In this document: piece by piece, positions 17,210-26,954 of the stretch
How the letters are laid out: every line of letters begins with the position of its first letter
Position numbering within the stretch: position 1 is the first letter of the stretch
Source of the DNA: Tenacibaculum ovolyticum DSM 18103
GTDB taxonomy: Bacteria; Bacteroidota; Bacteroidia; Flavobacteriales; Flavobacteriaceae
Assembly: GCF_000430545.1 (NCBI RefSeq)
Contig: NZ_KE387163.1
Location: 62,001-126,000, forward strand
Direction of reading: 5' to 3'
Length of the DNA stretch: 64,000 nt
The notes under the pieces: model-generated
What the model was told of the DNA's origin: nothing
The model's input: only the letters and a program-made list of their open reading frames with translations
Database searches by the model: none
Translations under genes and position numbers: made by a program

Positions 17210-18586
17210 ATGTATAAGAGAGGAGATAAGAAGTTAATTAATGCTTGGGCATTTTATGATTGGGCAAACTCGGTATATTCATTGGTAATTAGTACTGCAG
17301 TATTTCCGCTATATTATAGTGCTATAACAGATAATAAAACTGTTTCATTTTTAGGTATAAATTGGGAGCACCCAGATAGCTTATATACCTATGCAATTGC
17401 CTTTTCATTATTAATTGTAGCAATTATTTCTCCAATTTTATCAGGTATTGCTGATTATACCGGAAGTAAGAAGAAGTTTATGAAGTTTTTCTGTTGGATG
17501 GGAGGTTTATCAGTAGCAGCATTGTATTTTTTTGAAGGAGTAGATACCGTATGGGTAGGTATTTTGTTTACTATTTTAGCGAGCATAGGTTTTTGGGCAA
17601 GTTGGGTTTTTTACAATGCTTATTTACCCGAAATAGCATTTCCTGAACAACAAGATAGAGCGAGTGCAAAAGGTTTTATTCATGGATATGTAGGTTCTAT
17701 AATTTTATTGTTAATAAATTTAGGGATGATTATGTTTCCTGAAGTATTCGGTTTTGATATAAGCATAAGTGAATATATAAAAGCAAATGGAACTGAATTA
17801 GAAATTGGAAAAGCAATAGATGAAGCAAAGGGAATAGCTTCCTCAAATGCGTCAAGGTTTTCTTTTGTAATGGTAGGAATTTGGTGGATTGGATTTGCAC
17901 AAGTAACTTTTCGTAAATTACCAGATGATATTTATAACAAACAACCTGATAACGATTATATATGGAAAGGGTACAGGGAGTTACAAATTGTTTTTAAAGA
18001 AGTTTTAAATTATCCTGTATTAAAACGCTTTTTAGTAGCTTTTTTCTTTTTAAGTATTGGCGTGCAAACGATTATTTTAATGGCTGCTATTTTTGGATCT
18101 TCCGAATTAGGATTAGAATCTACAAATATGATAGCTACTATTTTATTAGTACAAATAGTTGCTATTTTTGGAGCATTTTTCTTTTCTAGATTTTCTGATA
18201 AATATGGTAATTTTACGGCCTTAAAAGTTACAATTGCTATATGGATGTTGGTTTGTTTTGTAGCATTTATGTTAGATGAAAAACAAGAAAATGTAACGCT
18301 TTATTTTTACGGATTAGGAGGTATATTAGGTTTAGTACAAGGAGCTATTCAATCATTAACCCGATCTACATATTCTAAACTATTGCCAGAAACTGAAGAC
18401 CACGCTACCTATTTTAGTTTTTATGATGTTACTGAAAAGATAGCGATTGTTATTGGTATGTTTTTATTTGGATTATTAAATTCAATTACTAATTCAATGC
18501 AATGGAGTGTACTTTGTTTAGCTGTTTTCTTTTTAATATCATTTATTATTTTAAGTACTTTAAAGAAAACAAAATATGTAGCATAA
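17210..18586 (+). CDS. MFS transporter, UMF1 (Vacuole effluxer Atg22-like) type
   Basis: This is a 458-residue integral membrane protein with about 12 hydrophobic helices. The start NAWAFYDWANSVYSLVIS is diagnostic for the UMF1/Atg22-like branch of the major facilitator superfamily. Helices 4-5 contain the YNAYLPEIA motif, and the second half has LTRSTYSKLLP before helix 11. Substrates of this branch are not well defined in bacteria; amino acids are one possibility. It is convergent with the terpene synthase gene, with only two bases between the stops. Confidence 0.88.
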   Translation: MYKRGDKKLINAWAFYDWANSVYSLVISTAVFPLYYSAITDNKTVSFLGINWEHPDSLYTYAIAFSLLIVAIISPILSGIADYTGSKKKFMKFFCWMGGLSVAALYFFEGVDTVWVGILFTILASIGFWASWVFYNAYLPEIAFPEQQDRASAKGFIHGYVGSIILLLINLGMIMFPEVFGFDISISEYIKANGTELEIGKAIDEAKGIASSNASRFSFVMVGIWWIGFAQVTFRKLPDDIYNKQPDNDYIWKGYRELQIVFKEVLNYPVLKRFLVAFFFLSIGVQTIILMAAIFGSSELGLESTNMIATILLVQIVAIFGAFFFSRFSDKYGNFTALKVTIAIWMLVCFVAFMLDEKQENVTLYFYGLGGILGLVQGAIQSLTRSTYSKLLPETEDHATYFSFYDVTEKIAIVIGMFLFGLLNSITNSMQWSVLCLAVFFLISFIILSTLKKTKYVA

Positions 18587-18588
18587 TT

Positions 18589-19539
18589 TTATAGCTTCAT
18601 ATCTTCAAATACATTTTCGGAATGCTCGTATCGTTTGGTGCTTTTTTGCCAATGATAACTAGCTGAAATAATAACATTTAAAGCATCAATGTATTTTAAA
18701 ACAATAGATTGATGCAATGGAGCTAATAAAATACATTCTTGAGATGTTTGTTGTAAAGTAGTTTCAAATTCAGTATGAATAGTATTTACTTTAGTAATTG
18801 ATTTATCTACTGCATCGTAGTAATTTTCAGCTTCATTAGAAATAAGATATGCGTTAATTAAATTGTAATTGCTATGCTTTTCTTTAGCGTAAGAAAAAAG
18901 ATCGTTTGATAGCGCCCCAATTAAAGCACATTGTTCTCGTAATTTTATTATTGAAGGAACTTTGTTTATTATTTCTGGTGATATATAAATTGAGTGTATG
19001 TATTCAATTAAATCGATTACAGGAAACATTCCTCCAGTATATAGTCTTATAGCAATATATTCATCAACAGTTGTGTAGGGAATAGCTTTTAAAGAATAAG
19101 ACAAATGCTCGGCTATTGATTGTGTATATTTATTAAAAAAATAAGACGGACTATCTTTTTTTATGATATCACTTATATAAGATATTGATTTGTAAAGTCT
19201 ATCAATTTTAGAGTTAGAACTACACTTATATTGTGTTTTTCCTGTCCATATATCGAATATCATTTTAAAATCAGCTTGTACTTCATTACTAGTATCTTCA
19301 CCAAAAAAATCATCAATAAAATATAAAACATCATAGGTAACAACAGCATTAATCATTTTATCTATAGGAGCATTAATATATAGATAATTAGTCATTGTTG
19401 TGTGATGTTTGTATAGATCATCATCAATAATGCCCATTTTTTTTGATATAGATTTTGCTTCTTTTAATATAGTTGTAGCTTCCTTATGTTTTTTAAGTTC
19501 TGTGTTTGATATCGTTAAGCAGGTAGATGTAAATTTCAT
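18589..19539 (-). CDS. Class I terpene synthase
   Basis: This 316-residue protein has all the active-site marks of a bacterial class I terpene cyclase. The Asp-rich motif is FIDDFFGED (Asp76, Asp77, Glu81). The pyrophosphate sensor Arg165 lies in YIAIRLYTGG, and the NSE triad is NDLFSYAKE (Asn212, Ser216, Glu220), 47 residues after the sensor as usual. The C-terminal RY pair is in STKRYEH (303-304). It should cyclise a linear prenyl diphosphate (FPP or GGPP) with magnesium. Overall it is divergent, so the product cannot be guessed. No P450, prenyltransferase or other tailoring gene is adjacent, so the locus looks like a stand-alone volatile or precursor synthase. Confidence 0.87.
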   Translation of the reverse strand: MKFTSTCLTISNTELKKHKEATTILKEAKSISKKMGIIDDDLYKHHTTMTNYLYINAPIDKMINAVVTYDVLYFIDDFFGEDTSNEVQADFKMIFDIWTGKTQYKCSSNSKIDRLYKSISYISDIIKKDSPSYFFNKYTQSIAEHLSYSLKAIPYTTVDEYIAIRLYTGGMFPVIDLIEYIHSIYISPEIINKVPSIIKLREQCALIGALSNDLFSYAKEKHSNYNLINAYLISNEAENYYDAVDKSITKVNTIHTEFETTLQQTSQECILLAPLHQSIVLKYIDALNVIISASYHWQKSTKRYEHSENVFEDMKL

Positions 19540-19629
19540 AGTTTTTCTTATTCAAAATATATTTATTTCAATCTTTTAAAAATATATTAAAATGATTGGA
19601 TGAGTAGAAATACTTTCCGAACTGTGCAT

Positions 19630-19657
19630 TATACTTTCTAAACGTTAAGAAAGTATA
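19630..19657. promoter_or_regulatory. Perfect 10-bp inverted repeat upstream of terpene synthase
   Basis: TATACTTTCT (19630-19639) and AGAAAGTATA (19648-19657) flank an 8-base centre, about 90 bases upstream of the terpene synthase start. No T-run follows on the minus strand, so an operator for a dimeric regulator is more likely than a terminator for the RluA gene. Tentative. Confidence 0.4.
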
Positions 19658-19711
19658 ACTTTATGTAGCTATTATAAAAAAGAATAAAAGCTAAAAAAGG
19701 AATAATTTCAG

Positions 19712-21334
19712 TTAAAAATTAACAGGTTCTGTAAATTCAATCCATTTTTTAGAAACAGGGTGGTTAAAACCTATTTTTTCGGCATGTAAATGTAACCTAT
19801 CAGATGAGGCACCATATAAATCATCTCCAATAATTGCTGTATTTAAACCTAAGTTGTGTGCAGCATGAACACGTAATTGATGTGTACGACCAGTAATGGG
19901 GTAAAAATATACTTTTGTTTTGTTGTTGTTAACTTCAATTACTTCCCATTTTGTACGAGCAGGTTTTCCATGATCATTGCAAACTAATTGTTTTGGTCTA
20001 TCATTTAAATCTACTCTTAAAGGCAAGTTAATTTCACCTTTTTTATTTGGTAGTATACCATCTAATAATGCAACGTATCGTTTTTTTATTATTCTATTTA
20101 CAAATTGAACTTGTAAAGCTTTATATGTTTCTATATTTTTTGCAATTAGTAATATACCAGACGTAGCCATATCTAGGCGATGCACAACTAACGGACCAGT
20201 AGCATTAGGAAACATTTTTTTTATACGAAGGTATACAGAATCTTGAATTTCTTTTCCAGGTACAGATAATAATCCACAAGGTTTATTAATTACCATTAAA
20301 GAATCATCTTCAAATATAATTTTTAGCTCTTTTTTTTCTTGAAGCTGTACTAATAAAGGATTTTCATTAACATTTAAACCTTTAAGCATATGATTTAATA
20401 TAGGTTTGCATTTGGTAGTACATGCGGTGTAATAGTATTTGTGTTTTCGAACCGCAGTAGCTAGTGGTTTTCCCCACCAAAATTGCGCCATACAAATAGG
20501 AGTGAAGTTATGTAAAAAAGCATATTGTAATAACTTAGGAATGCAACAATCACCTGAATTACTAGGAATATTTTGTGCAGAATCGTTAAATATATCTAAT
20601 AAGTTTTTAGTTTCATTTTTGGCATTTAAAAACAGGTATTGTTTAAGTATTTGTTGTTTTCCAGATGCTGATACTGCTATTAATTCTTCTTCTAGTTGAA
20701 TTATTTGCTGGTTATATTCTGTGTATTTTTTTTTTAAAGAAGCTACTTTATTATTTAAATAAACTTCATATTCACGAATATAAAATTCCTCATTTATATT
20801 AAGTTGATTGTTCTGTTTCCCTTGATTTTTTCTTTCTTTTCTTCGTTCTTTAATTTTCGTTTGTTCATCAATTATTAAAGACTCATGTTGTAATTTCTTT
20901 TTAAGATACTGTTTTTTAGTAGTTAAATAAGGCGCACTATTTTTTAAATTATCAAGTATTTGATTAATCTGTTTATGTTTTTCTTTTACTTCTAATAAAA
21001 TATTTTGTTTATTTAAAGCATCATAAACTGGCGGAACAAAATGATTATGTGTTGTACTCTCTGAAATTTTACCAGAAAAAGCTGCTAAATAACCCAAAAC
21101 ACCTTTACTATTTTTAACAACTAATACACCAAACATTTTGCCTGAAGCATTTTTGTTATCAGTAGTATCTAAACCGAAATCATGCGAGAAGTCAGTTTGT
21201 ATTTTTAAGTATTCTTGTAGCTCCTTTGCGGCTATTTTAGCTATTAAATTAGGAGTATAATTATATGGATAATCAAAGTTATTTGGTAAAGTAAGTGAGT
21301 TTACCTCATTTGTAAAAGAAATGAACTTATTCAT
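19712..21334 (-). CDS. RluA-family pseudouridine synthase with long N-terminal domain
   Basis: This is a 540-residue protein. The catalytic RluA-type domain is at about 335-540 with KPCGLLSVPG, VVHRLDMATSG (catalytic Asp388) and GRTHQLRVHAAH. The N-terminal 330 residues are extra: a globular part, a charged coiled coil (about 115-235), then GDCCIPKLL, WWGKP and a CTTKC cysteine patch. Large RluA-like enzymes with this extension occur in Bacteroidota and some gammaproteobacteria. It isomerises uridine in rRNA or tRNA; the exact site is unknown. The extension may aid substrate choice. Confidence 0.88.
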   Translation of the reverse strand: MNKFISFTNEVNSLTLPNNFDYPYNYTPNLIAKIAAKELQEYLKIQTDFSHDFGLDTTDNKNASGKMFGVLVVKNSKGVLGYLAAFSGKISESTTHNHFVPPVYDALNKQNILLEVKEKHKQINQILDNLKNSAPYLTTKKQYLKKKLQHESLIIDEQTKIKERRKERKNQGKQNNQLNINEEFYIREYEVYLNNKVASLKKKYTEYNQQIIQLEEELIAVSASGKQQILKQYLFLNAKNETKNLLDIFNDSAQNIPSNSGDCCIPKLLQYAFLHNFTPICMAQFWWGKPLATAVRKHKYYYTACTTKCKPILNHMLKGLNVNENPLLVQLQEKKELKIIFEDDSLMVINKPCGLLSVPGKEIQDSVYLRIKKMFPNATGPLVVHRLDMATSGILLIAKNIETYKALQVQFVNRIIKKRYVALLDGILPNKKGEINLPLRVDLNDRPKQLVCNDHGKPARTKWEVIEVNNNKTKVYFYPITGRTHQLRVHAAHNLGLNTAIIGDDLYGASSDRLHLHAEKIGFNHPVSKKWIEFTEPVNF

Positions 21335-21348
21335 AATTTAAAAAGAAA

Positions 21349-21373
21349 AAAGTGTTGCTTTCACAACACTTTA
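21349..21373 (-). terminator. Terminator after the first acyl-CoA ligase gene
   Basis: AAAGTGTTG and CAACACTTT form a perfect stem; the minus strand continues with a T-rich run toward the RluA gene start. Confidence 0.75.
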
Positions 21374-21378
21374 TAATA

Positions 21379-23151
21379 TTAACAGTTATAAATTTTATCG
21401 TATAAATCTTTATAAATTTCTTTAATAATTTTACGCTTCATTTTCATGGTAGGAGTAAGGTGGCCTCCATCAATAGACCATTCCTCGGGTGTTAATTCAA
21501 AACGTTTAATTTGTTCCCATTTCCCAAATTTTGAATTACAAAGAGAAACCTCTTCTTGAATACGTTCAATTACTTTTGGATTGTTTATTAAATCATCGTT
21601 AGTCTTAAAATCAAGATCATGTCTTTTTGCCCATTCTCTTACAAAACTGAAATTTGGCTGAATTAATGCTGCTGGCATTTTTTCACCTTCACCAATAACC
21701 ATAATTTGTTCAATAAAACGTGATTGTACTAATTCTCCTTCTAATAAAGGCGGAACTACATATTTACCTCCAGAAGTTTTAAACATTTCTTTCGTACGAC
21801 CAGTAATTTTTAAGAAACCATCTTTAGATACTTCTCCTTTATCACCTGTATAAAAGTAGCCATCTTTAATAACTTGCGCTGTTTTTTCAGGATCTTTATA
21901 ATAACCTAGCATTACATTAGCTCCTTTTACTAAAATCTCACCTGTATCTGCAAATTTTAAATCTATTCCGTCAATTACTTTACCAACCGTTCCTGGTCTA
22001 AAACCATTATTACGAACATCATTTACACTAATAACAGGAGATGTTTCAGTAAGACCATAGCCTTCCATAACAGGCATACCTGCAGCAGCGAACATTCTTG
22101 TTAAACGTGGTTGTAATGCGGCAGAACCTGAAACCATTAATTTTAATTCTCCTCCCAAAGCAGCTTGCCATTTAGAGAAAATTAATTTACGAGCAATACT
22201 TAATTGTTTTTCATACCACCAACCGTTAGCACCGTATGGTTCGTATTTAAGACCTAAATCGATAGCCCAAAAGAATAACATCTTTTTGATACCTTTTAAA
22301 TCAGTTCCTTTAGTATATATTTTATCATAAATCTTTTCATACAACCTAGGTACAGCGGTCATTACGTGAGGCTTGACTTCTTGAGCATTCTCACTCAATT
22401 TATCAATTGCTTCTGCAAAATATATAGAAACACCACAATATTGATATAAATATAATATCATGCGTTCAAAAATATGACAAATAGGTAAAAAACTTAAACC
22501 TCGCTCTTGTCCATATAACAACGGCACTCTTTTTTCACTAGATAATACGTTCGAAACAATGTTTCCATGAGACAACATTACGCCTTTAGGTTTTCCGGTT
22601 GTACCAGAAGTATAAATTAAAGTAGCTAAACTATCTGAAGTAACCGCTTTTTTACGCTCTTCAACTTCATTTTGATTACTTTTATCTTCACCAAGTGCTA
22701 GAACTTCGTTCCAACTTTTTTCATTAACGATATCATTAAAAGTAAATACTTCTTTAAGTTTAGTATTTCCTTTTATTTTATTCAATTTTTCTAAAATAGC
22801 TTCATCAGAAACAAAACAATAAGTAGCCTCAGAATGATTTAAAACATATTCGTAATCTTCTTTAGAAATTGTAGGATAAATAGGTACATTTTGTGCACCA
22901 GTTTGTAAAATACCAATATCACAAATATTCCATTCAGTACGGTTATTTGTTGAAATTACAGCAATCTTATCGTTAGGCTGCACACCTAAACGTAATAAAC
23001 CTCTACTAATAGTATTTGCTTTATCAATATATTCGTTAGTAGATATTGATTTCCACTCACCATCGTATTTGGTTGTAAATGCTTTTTTTAAGTTATAAGT
23101 TTCTTGTTGATAATAGGGAAAGTCAAAAAGACGGGTAATTTCAATCGACAT
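21379..23151 (-). CDS. Long-chain fatty acid-CoA ligase (AMP-binding), copy A
   Basis: This 590-residue adenylate-forming enzyme is of the FadD/long-chain type. Motif A3 TLIYTSGTTGKPKGVMLSHG is at about 178, A5 EGYGLTETSP at about 358, the GYFYTGDKGE/GRTKEMFKTSGGKYV region lies at about 430-460, and a C-terminal PTMKMKRK lysine. It activates long-chain fatty acids to acyl-CoA, for beta-oxidation or lipid synthesis. It is about two-thirds identical by eye to the next gene, from which it is separated by 73 bases. It has its own terminator. Confidence 0.92.
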   Translation of the reverse strand: MSIEITRLFDFPYYQQETYNLKKAFTTKYDGEWKSISTNEYIDKANTISRGLLRLGVQPNDKIAVISTNNRTEWNICDIGILQTGAQNVPIYPTISKEDYEYVLNHSEATYCFVSDEAILEKLNKIKGNTKLKEVFTFNDIVNEKSWNEVLALGEDKSNQNEVEERKKAVTSDSLATLIYTSGTTGKPKGVMLSHGNIVSNVLSSEKRVPLLYGQERGLSFLPICHIFERMILYLYQYCGVSIYFAEAIDKLSENAQEVKPHVMTAVPRLYEKIYDKIYTKGTDLKGIKKMLFFWAIDLGLKYEPYGANGWWYEKQLSIARKLIFSKWQAALGGELKLMVSGSAALQPRLTRMFAAAGMPVMEGYGLTETSPVISVNDVRNNGFRPGTVGKVIDGIDLKFADTGEILVKGANVMLGYYKDPEKTAQVIKDGYFYTGDKGEVSKDGFLKITGRTKEMFKTSGGKYVVPPLLEGELVQSRFIEQIMVIGEGEKMPAALIQPNFSFVREWAKRHDLDFKTNDDLINNPKVIERIQEEVSLCNSKFGKWEQIKRFELTPEEWSIDGGHLTPTMKMKRKIIKEIYKDLYDKIYNC

Positions 23152-23224
23152 ATGTTCATTTATTTTGCGTCTTGCAAATTAGGGAAAATAGCTTGATTTC
23201 ACAAGTTTAACCTTAGTTGTTGAT

Positions 23225-24997
23225 TTATTGCGGGTTATATATTTTTTTGCATAAATCGGTGTATTTTTCTAATATGATCTTACGTCTCATTTTTAATGTA
23301 GGAGTTAAATGTCCTGCAATAGTTGTCCATTCATCAGGTGTAATTTCGAAACGTTTTATTTGCTCCCATTTTCCGAATTTCTTATTATAATAGTCTATTT
23401 CTTTTTGAATTCTATTGATTAGTATCTCATCTGTTGAAAAATTATTAATTATATGACTATGTTTTTTTGCCCATTCGTTAACAAAATTGAACGAAATTTG
23501 AATAATAGCTGCTGGCATTTTTTGACTTTCACCAATAACCATAACTTGCTCAATAAAACGAGATTTTTTTAATTCACTTTCTAAAACAGCAGGAGCTATA
23601 TATTTTCCTCCAGAAGTTTTAAATATTTCTTTTTTTCGATCAGTAATTTTTAGAAAACCCTCTTCATCTATTTTTCCGATGTCGCCAGTATGTAAATAAC
23701 CATTTATAATAGTCTCGTTTGTTTTCTTGCTATCTTTATAGTAGCCCATCATAACGTTAGGGCCTTTTACTAAAATTTCTCCATCATCTGCAATTTTAAC
23801 AGAAACATCGTCAATAACTTTACCTACACTACCAATTTTAAAGCCTTTATTACGCATATCTGTAACTGATATGGCTGGTGATGTCTCCGTCATTCCATAC
23901 CCTTCAAAAATAGGGATTCCTGCAGCTGTAAAAACTTTAATTAATCGAGGTTGCATAGGGGCACTTCCAGCAACCATAAAATCTAAATTACCACCTAAAG
24001 CTTGCTTCCATTTAGAAAAAATAAGTTTTCTTGCTATTTTTAATTGTATTTCATATAGCCAACCATTCGCTTTATAAGGTTTGTATTGTTCACCTAATTT
24101 TAAAGCCCAAAAAAACAATTGTTTTTTTAAGCCAGATAAACCACTTCCTTTATCAACAATTTTATCAAATACTTTTTCTAATAACCGAGGTACTACAGCC
24201 ATAAAATTAGGCTGTATTTCACGAAGATTATCACCAATTTTATCAATACTTTCTGCAAAATGAATTTCAAAGCCCATATACTGGCAATAATAAGATGCTG
24301 CTCTTTCGAAAATATGAGAAATAGGCAAATAACTCATGGCAATATTCTTATTGTCATGTAAATTTATATGTTTACCAACAGCAAAAACATTACTCACAAT
24401 ATTTTGATGAGAAAGCATTACGCCTTTTGGTATTCCCGTAGTACCAGATGTATAAATAATAGTGGCTAAATCAGATGGTTTTACATTGTCTTTTAATCTA
24501 GAAACTTCCTTTTGTAACATACTATCGCTACCTAGAGATAAAAAAGAATTCCAGCTATAATTAGTCGGAATTTCTTCAAAAGTAAAAACCTTTTTAAGTT
24601 GCGTCTTCTCTTTTATAGCCATTACTTTCATATATAAATCGTTGTCTGAAACAAAACAATAAATACTGTCAGAATGATTTAAAACATAGGCATAATCTTT
24701 TTCAGAATAAGTAGGGTATAAAGGAACATTTATTGCACCTATTTGCATAACTCCAATATCTAAAAGATGCCATTTAGGTTGGTTTGTACTGGTAATAACT
24801 GCAATTTTATCTCCTGGTTTTATACCTAGCGCTAACAAAGCAAGACTTATTGTATTCGCTTTATTTATATACTCTTTAGTGGCTATATTTATCCATTTTC
24901 CGTCTTTTTTTGATACAAAGCACTTTTCTTGTGGATAGTGTTTTAATTGGTGGTATGGAAAATCAAAAAGGCGTGAAACTTTAGTAGATATATGCAT
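23225..24997 (-). CDS. Long-chain fatty acid-CoA ligase (AMP-binding), copy B
   Basis: This is a 590-residue paralogue of the neighbouring ligase, with the same motifs: TIIYTSGTTGIPKGVMLSHQ, EGYGMTETSP, GYLHTGDIGK and TDRKKEIFKTSGGKY, and LTPTLKMRRK near the end. Identical length and tandem order show a local duplication. Divergence between the copies is spread evenly, so both are probably active, perhaps with different chain-length preference. The first gene is likely this one, with a promoter in 24998-25110. Confidence 0.92.
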   Translation of the reverse strand: MHISTKVSRLFDFPYHQLKHYPQEKCFVSKKDGKWINIATKEYINKANTISLALLALGIKPGDKIAVITSTNQPKWHLLDIGVMQIGAINVPLYPTYSEKDYAYVLNHSDSIYCFVSDNDLYMKVMAIKEKTQLKKVFTFEEIPTNYSWNSFLSLGSDSMLQKEVSRLKDNVKPSDLATIIYTSGTTGIPKGVMLSHQNIVSNVFAVGKHINLHDNKNIAMSYLPISHIFERAASYYCQYMGFEIHFAESIDKIGDNLREIQPNFMAVVPRLLEKVFDKIVDKGSGLSGLKKQLFFWALKLGEQYKPYKANGWLYEIQLKIARKLIFSKWKQALGGNLDFMVAGSAPMQPRLIKVFTAAGIPIFEGYGMTETSPAISVTDMRNKGFKIGSVGKVIDDVSVKIADDGEILVKGPNVMMGYYKDSKKTNETIINGYLHTGDIGKIDEEGFLKITDRKKEIFKTSGGKYIAPAVLESELKKSRFIEQVMVIGESQKMPAAIIQISFNFVNEWAKKHSHIINNFSTDEILINRIQKEIDYYNKKFGKWEQIKRFEITPDEWTTIAGHLTPTLKMRRKIILEKYTDLCKKIYNPQ

Positions 24998-25110
24998 TTG
25001 GGGGTGTTTTGCATAAATCTATAAAAAAAATATGATATCTAATTATTAAAATTCTTTAAAGTGTTGTAACGGGGTGTTTTAGTTTGTTTTTTAAGAATGT
25101 GTGTTATTAA

Positions 25111-25893
25111 TTAAGAGATAGAGTTTATGTATTTAATCGTTTTTTCATTAAATACAGTTGCTTTTTCAACATTAACAACATGCCCACACTTTTGTAAAAC
25201 AACCAAAGTAGCATTTACATGTTTTTCTACAATATTTTTTATAGATGGTAAAAACAAATGGTCTTCATCGCCCATAATGTATAACGTAGGTATTTTAAGG
25301 TCTTTCATTCTAAATAATCGCAATAAAGGATTAATTTCTGCTGTTAACTTAAACCAACGTATAAATTCTTTTTGATATAGTTTCTTTGCCTCATTAACAA
25401 ATAATGAGCGTGAATCTTTGTGATTTTTATTAGGCATAATTATAAAAGCAAAGAGCTTGTATAATAGCATATAGGGTACTACCGATTTAAATAGATTACC
25501 TACAAAAATTAAAAAACGAGAGCGCAAGTTAAACTTAATAATTGCACCACCCATAATCATACTTTTTACTAAGTTTGGTTTTTTCTCTGCAAGGTTTCTA
25601 ATTAAAATAGTACCTAAAGAAATACCTACAAAATGCGAACTTTTAATTTTTAAATGATCTATAACCTCTACAATATCTTCTGTAATAGCATCAAAAGTGT
25701 ACTTTTTATCAAAAGGAGATTTTATAATAGATTTACTATCTCCATGCCCACGTAGATCTAAAATTAAAACATTAAAATGTTTCTTAAAATCTCTAAGTTG
25801 CTTATACCATATACTACTGCTTCCGCCAGCACCATGCACAAATGTTACCCATTGGTTAGATACAGCGTGCTCATAAGAATAGTAGTTTAACAA
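25111..25893 (-). CDS. Alpha/beta hydrolase
   Basis: This is a 260-residue alpha/beta-hydrolase. TFVHGAGGSSSIW is the oxyanion loop, DLRGHGDS follows, and VGISLGTI carries the nucleophile Ser92. GDEDHLF supplies the acid and CGHVVNVEKA the catalytic His. I start it at a TTG (25893), because an in-frame stop lies just upstream and the first internal Met comes after the active serine. It may be an esterase or lipase acting with the fatty-acid ligases next door, which is inference. Substrate unknown. Confidence 0.82.
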   Translation of the reverse strand: MLNYYSYEHAVSNQWVTFVHGAGGSSSIWYKQLRDFKKHFNVLILDLRGHGDSKSIIKSPFDKKYTFDAITEDIVEVIDHLKIKSSHFVGISLGTILIRNLAEKKPNLVKSMIMGGAIIKFNLRSRFLIFVGNLFKSVVPYMLLYKLFAFIIMPNKNHKDSRSLFVNEAKKLYQKEFIRWFKLTAEINPLLRLFRMKDLKIPTLYIMGDEDHLFLPSIKNIVEKHVNATLVVLQKCGHVVNVEKATVFNEKTIKYINSIS

Positions 25894-26123
25894 ATTATAA
25901 AATATTTAAAATTCAAGCAAAAGTAAATTAATTATACAACTTTACTTATTTTTTTATTATTAAAAAATAAACTAGCGGGCTCTCGTTCCTAAAATTAATA
26001 CGCTTAAGGGTTTTTCTTGCTTAAGAATTAGATATAATCTTAATATAGCTATTGTAAATATTTAATTAGCTGCCAATTGTTAGTTAATTAAGTAAAAGAA
26101 TAACTAACCTAAAACTAATTAAG

Positions 26124-26939
26124 ATGAATTTAATTTCAATTATTTTACCTGTAATAGATCAAATGAAAGATTCGCATCTAAAAACGCAATTAACTACTTA
26201 TTTTCCTTTGCAAGAAGAAAAGTTTTCGATGATAGAAGCGTCTTTTAAATCTTTAACTATTCAAAAACAACCTAAAGAAACACTTAATTCGTTTTTTAAA
26301 AGTTGGAGTCAGACAAATAATAGTGCCATGACAGTTGCGGGTTTAAGTAATAGAATGACAATGCTTATTCATAAAAATAAAGAAGTTAAAAGTGAACACG
26401 ATTTATTTAAATCGGTGGCGAGTCTTAATAGAATTGTTGATGAAGATTTAGCCGTAGTTGGTCGAGTTTTACATTCAAAATTATTTTACACGATGGCTAC
26501 TAATATTGCAGGAGATGATTCTTGGCTTTCAAATAAGTATTTAAGTACTGAAGCAATTGCTTTTAAAGCCTGGAAGGATAAAAATTCTCTTAGAAATAAA
26601 GATATTATGATTGGATTATTAACAACTCTTGTGCATGAAATATATACGCATGGTGAGGTTGAGTTTATTATTCCTTTATTCGAAAATTGGTTAGCAAAAG
26701 AAAGTGACTTATCAGCAGAAGAAATTGATGTTTCGTTAGCTTGGATAAGAGTTCATTGTGGCCCAACAGAAAAAGACCACTTTTTTCATGCTGTAGATGC
26801 TGTAAATTCATACGCAAAGGCTTTTGAAATAAATATTAAGCATTATGATTTAAAACAAATAATTGAAGATTATTTAGAGTTAAAATCATCGGTAATGAAT
26901 GTGCTAAATAAAGAGGTTTTAGTAGCCGCTACTTTTTAA
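26124..26939 (+). CDS. Unknown all-helical protein, possibly haem-oxygenase-like
   Basis: This 271-residue soluble protein appears all-helical. I do not recognise a named family. Two histidine- and acid-rich helices stand out: LVHEIYTHGEVEF near residue 172 and HCGPTEKDHFFHAVDA near residue 214. The pattern of E/H in one helix and D, H, H in a late helix recalls haem-oxygenase-like diiron oxidases (HDO fold), which modify small metabolites. This is a tentative fold guess. It is the first gene of a four-gene operon with a ligase, a glycosyltransferase and an adenylating enzyme, so a tailoring or oxidative step in a biosynthetic path would fit. Confidence 0.5.
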   Translation: MNLISIILPVIDQMKDSHLKTQLTTYFPLQEEKFSMIEASFKSLTIQKQPKETLNSFFKSWSQTNNSAMTVAGLSNRMTMLIHKNKEVKSEHDLFKSVASLNRIVDEDLAVVGRVLHSKLFYTMATNIAGDDSWLSNKYLSTEAIAFKAWKDKNSLRNKDIMIGLLTTLVHEIYTHGEVEFIIPLFENWLAKESDLSAEEIDVSLAWIRVHCGPTEKDHFFHAVDAVNSYAKAFEINIKHYDLKQIIEDYLELKSSVMNVLNKEVLVAATF

Positions 26940-26954
26940 CTAAATAAAAATTGT

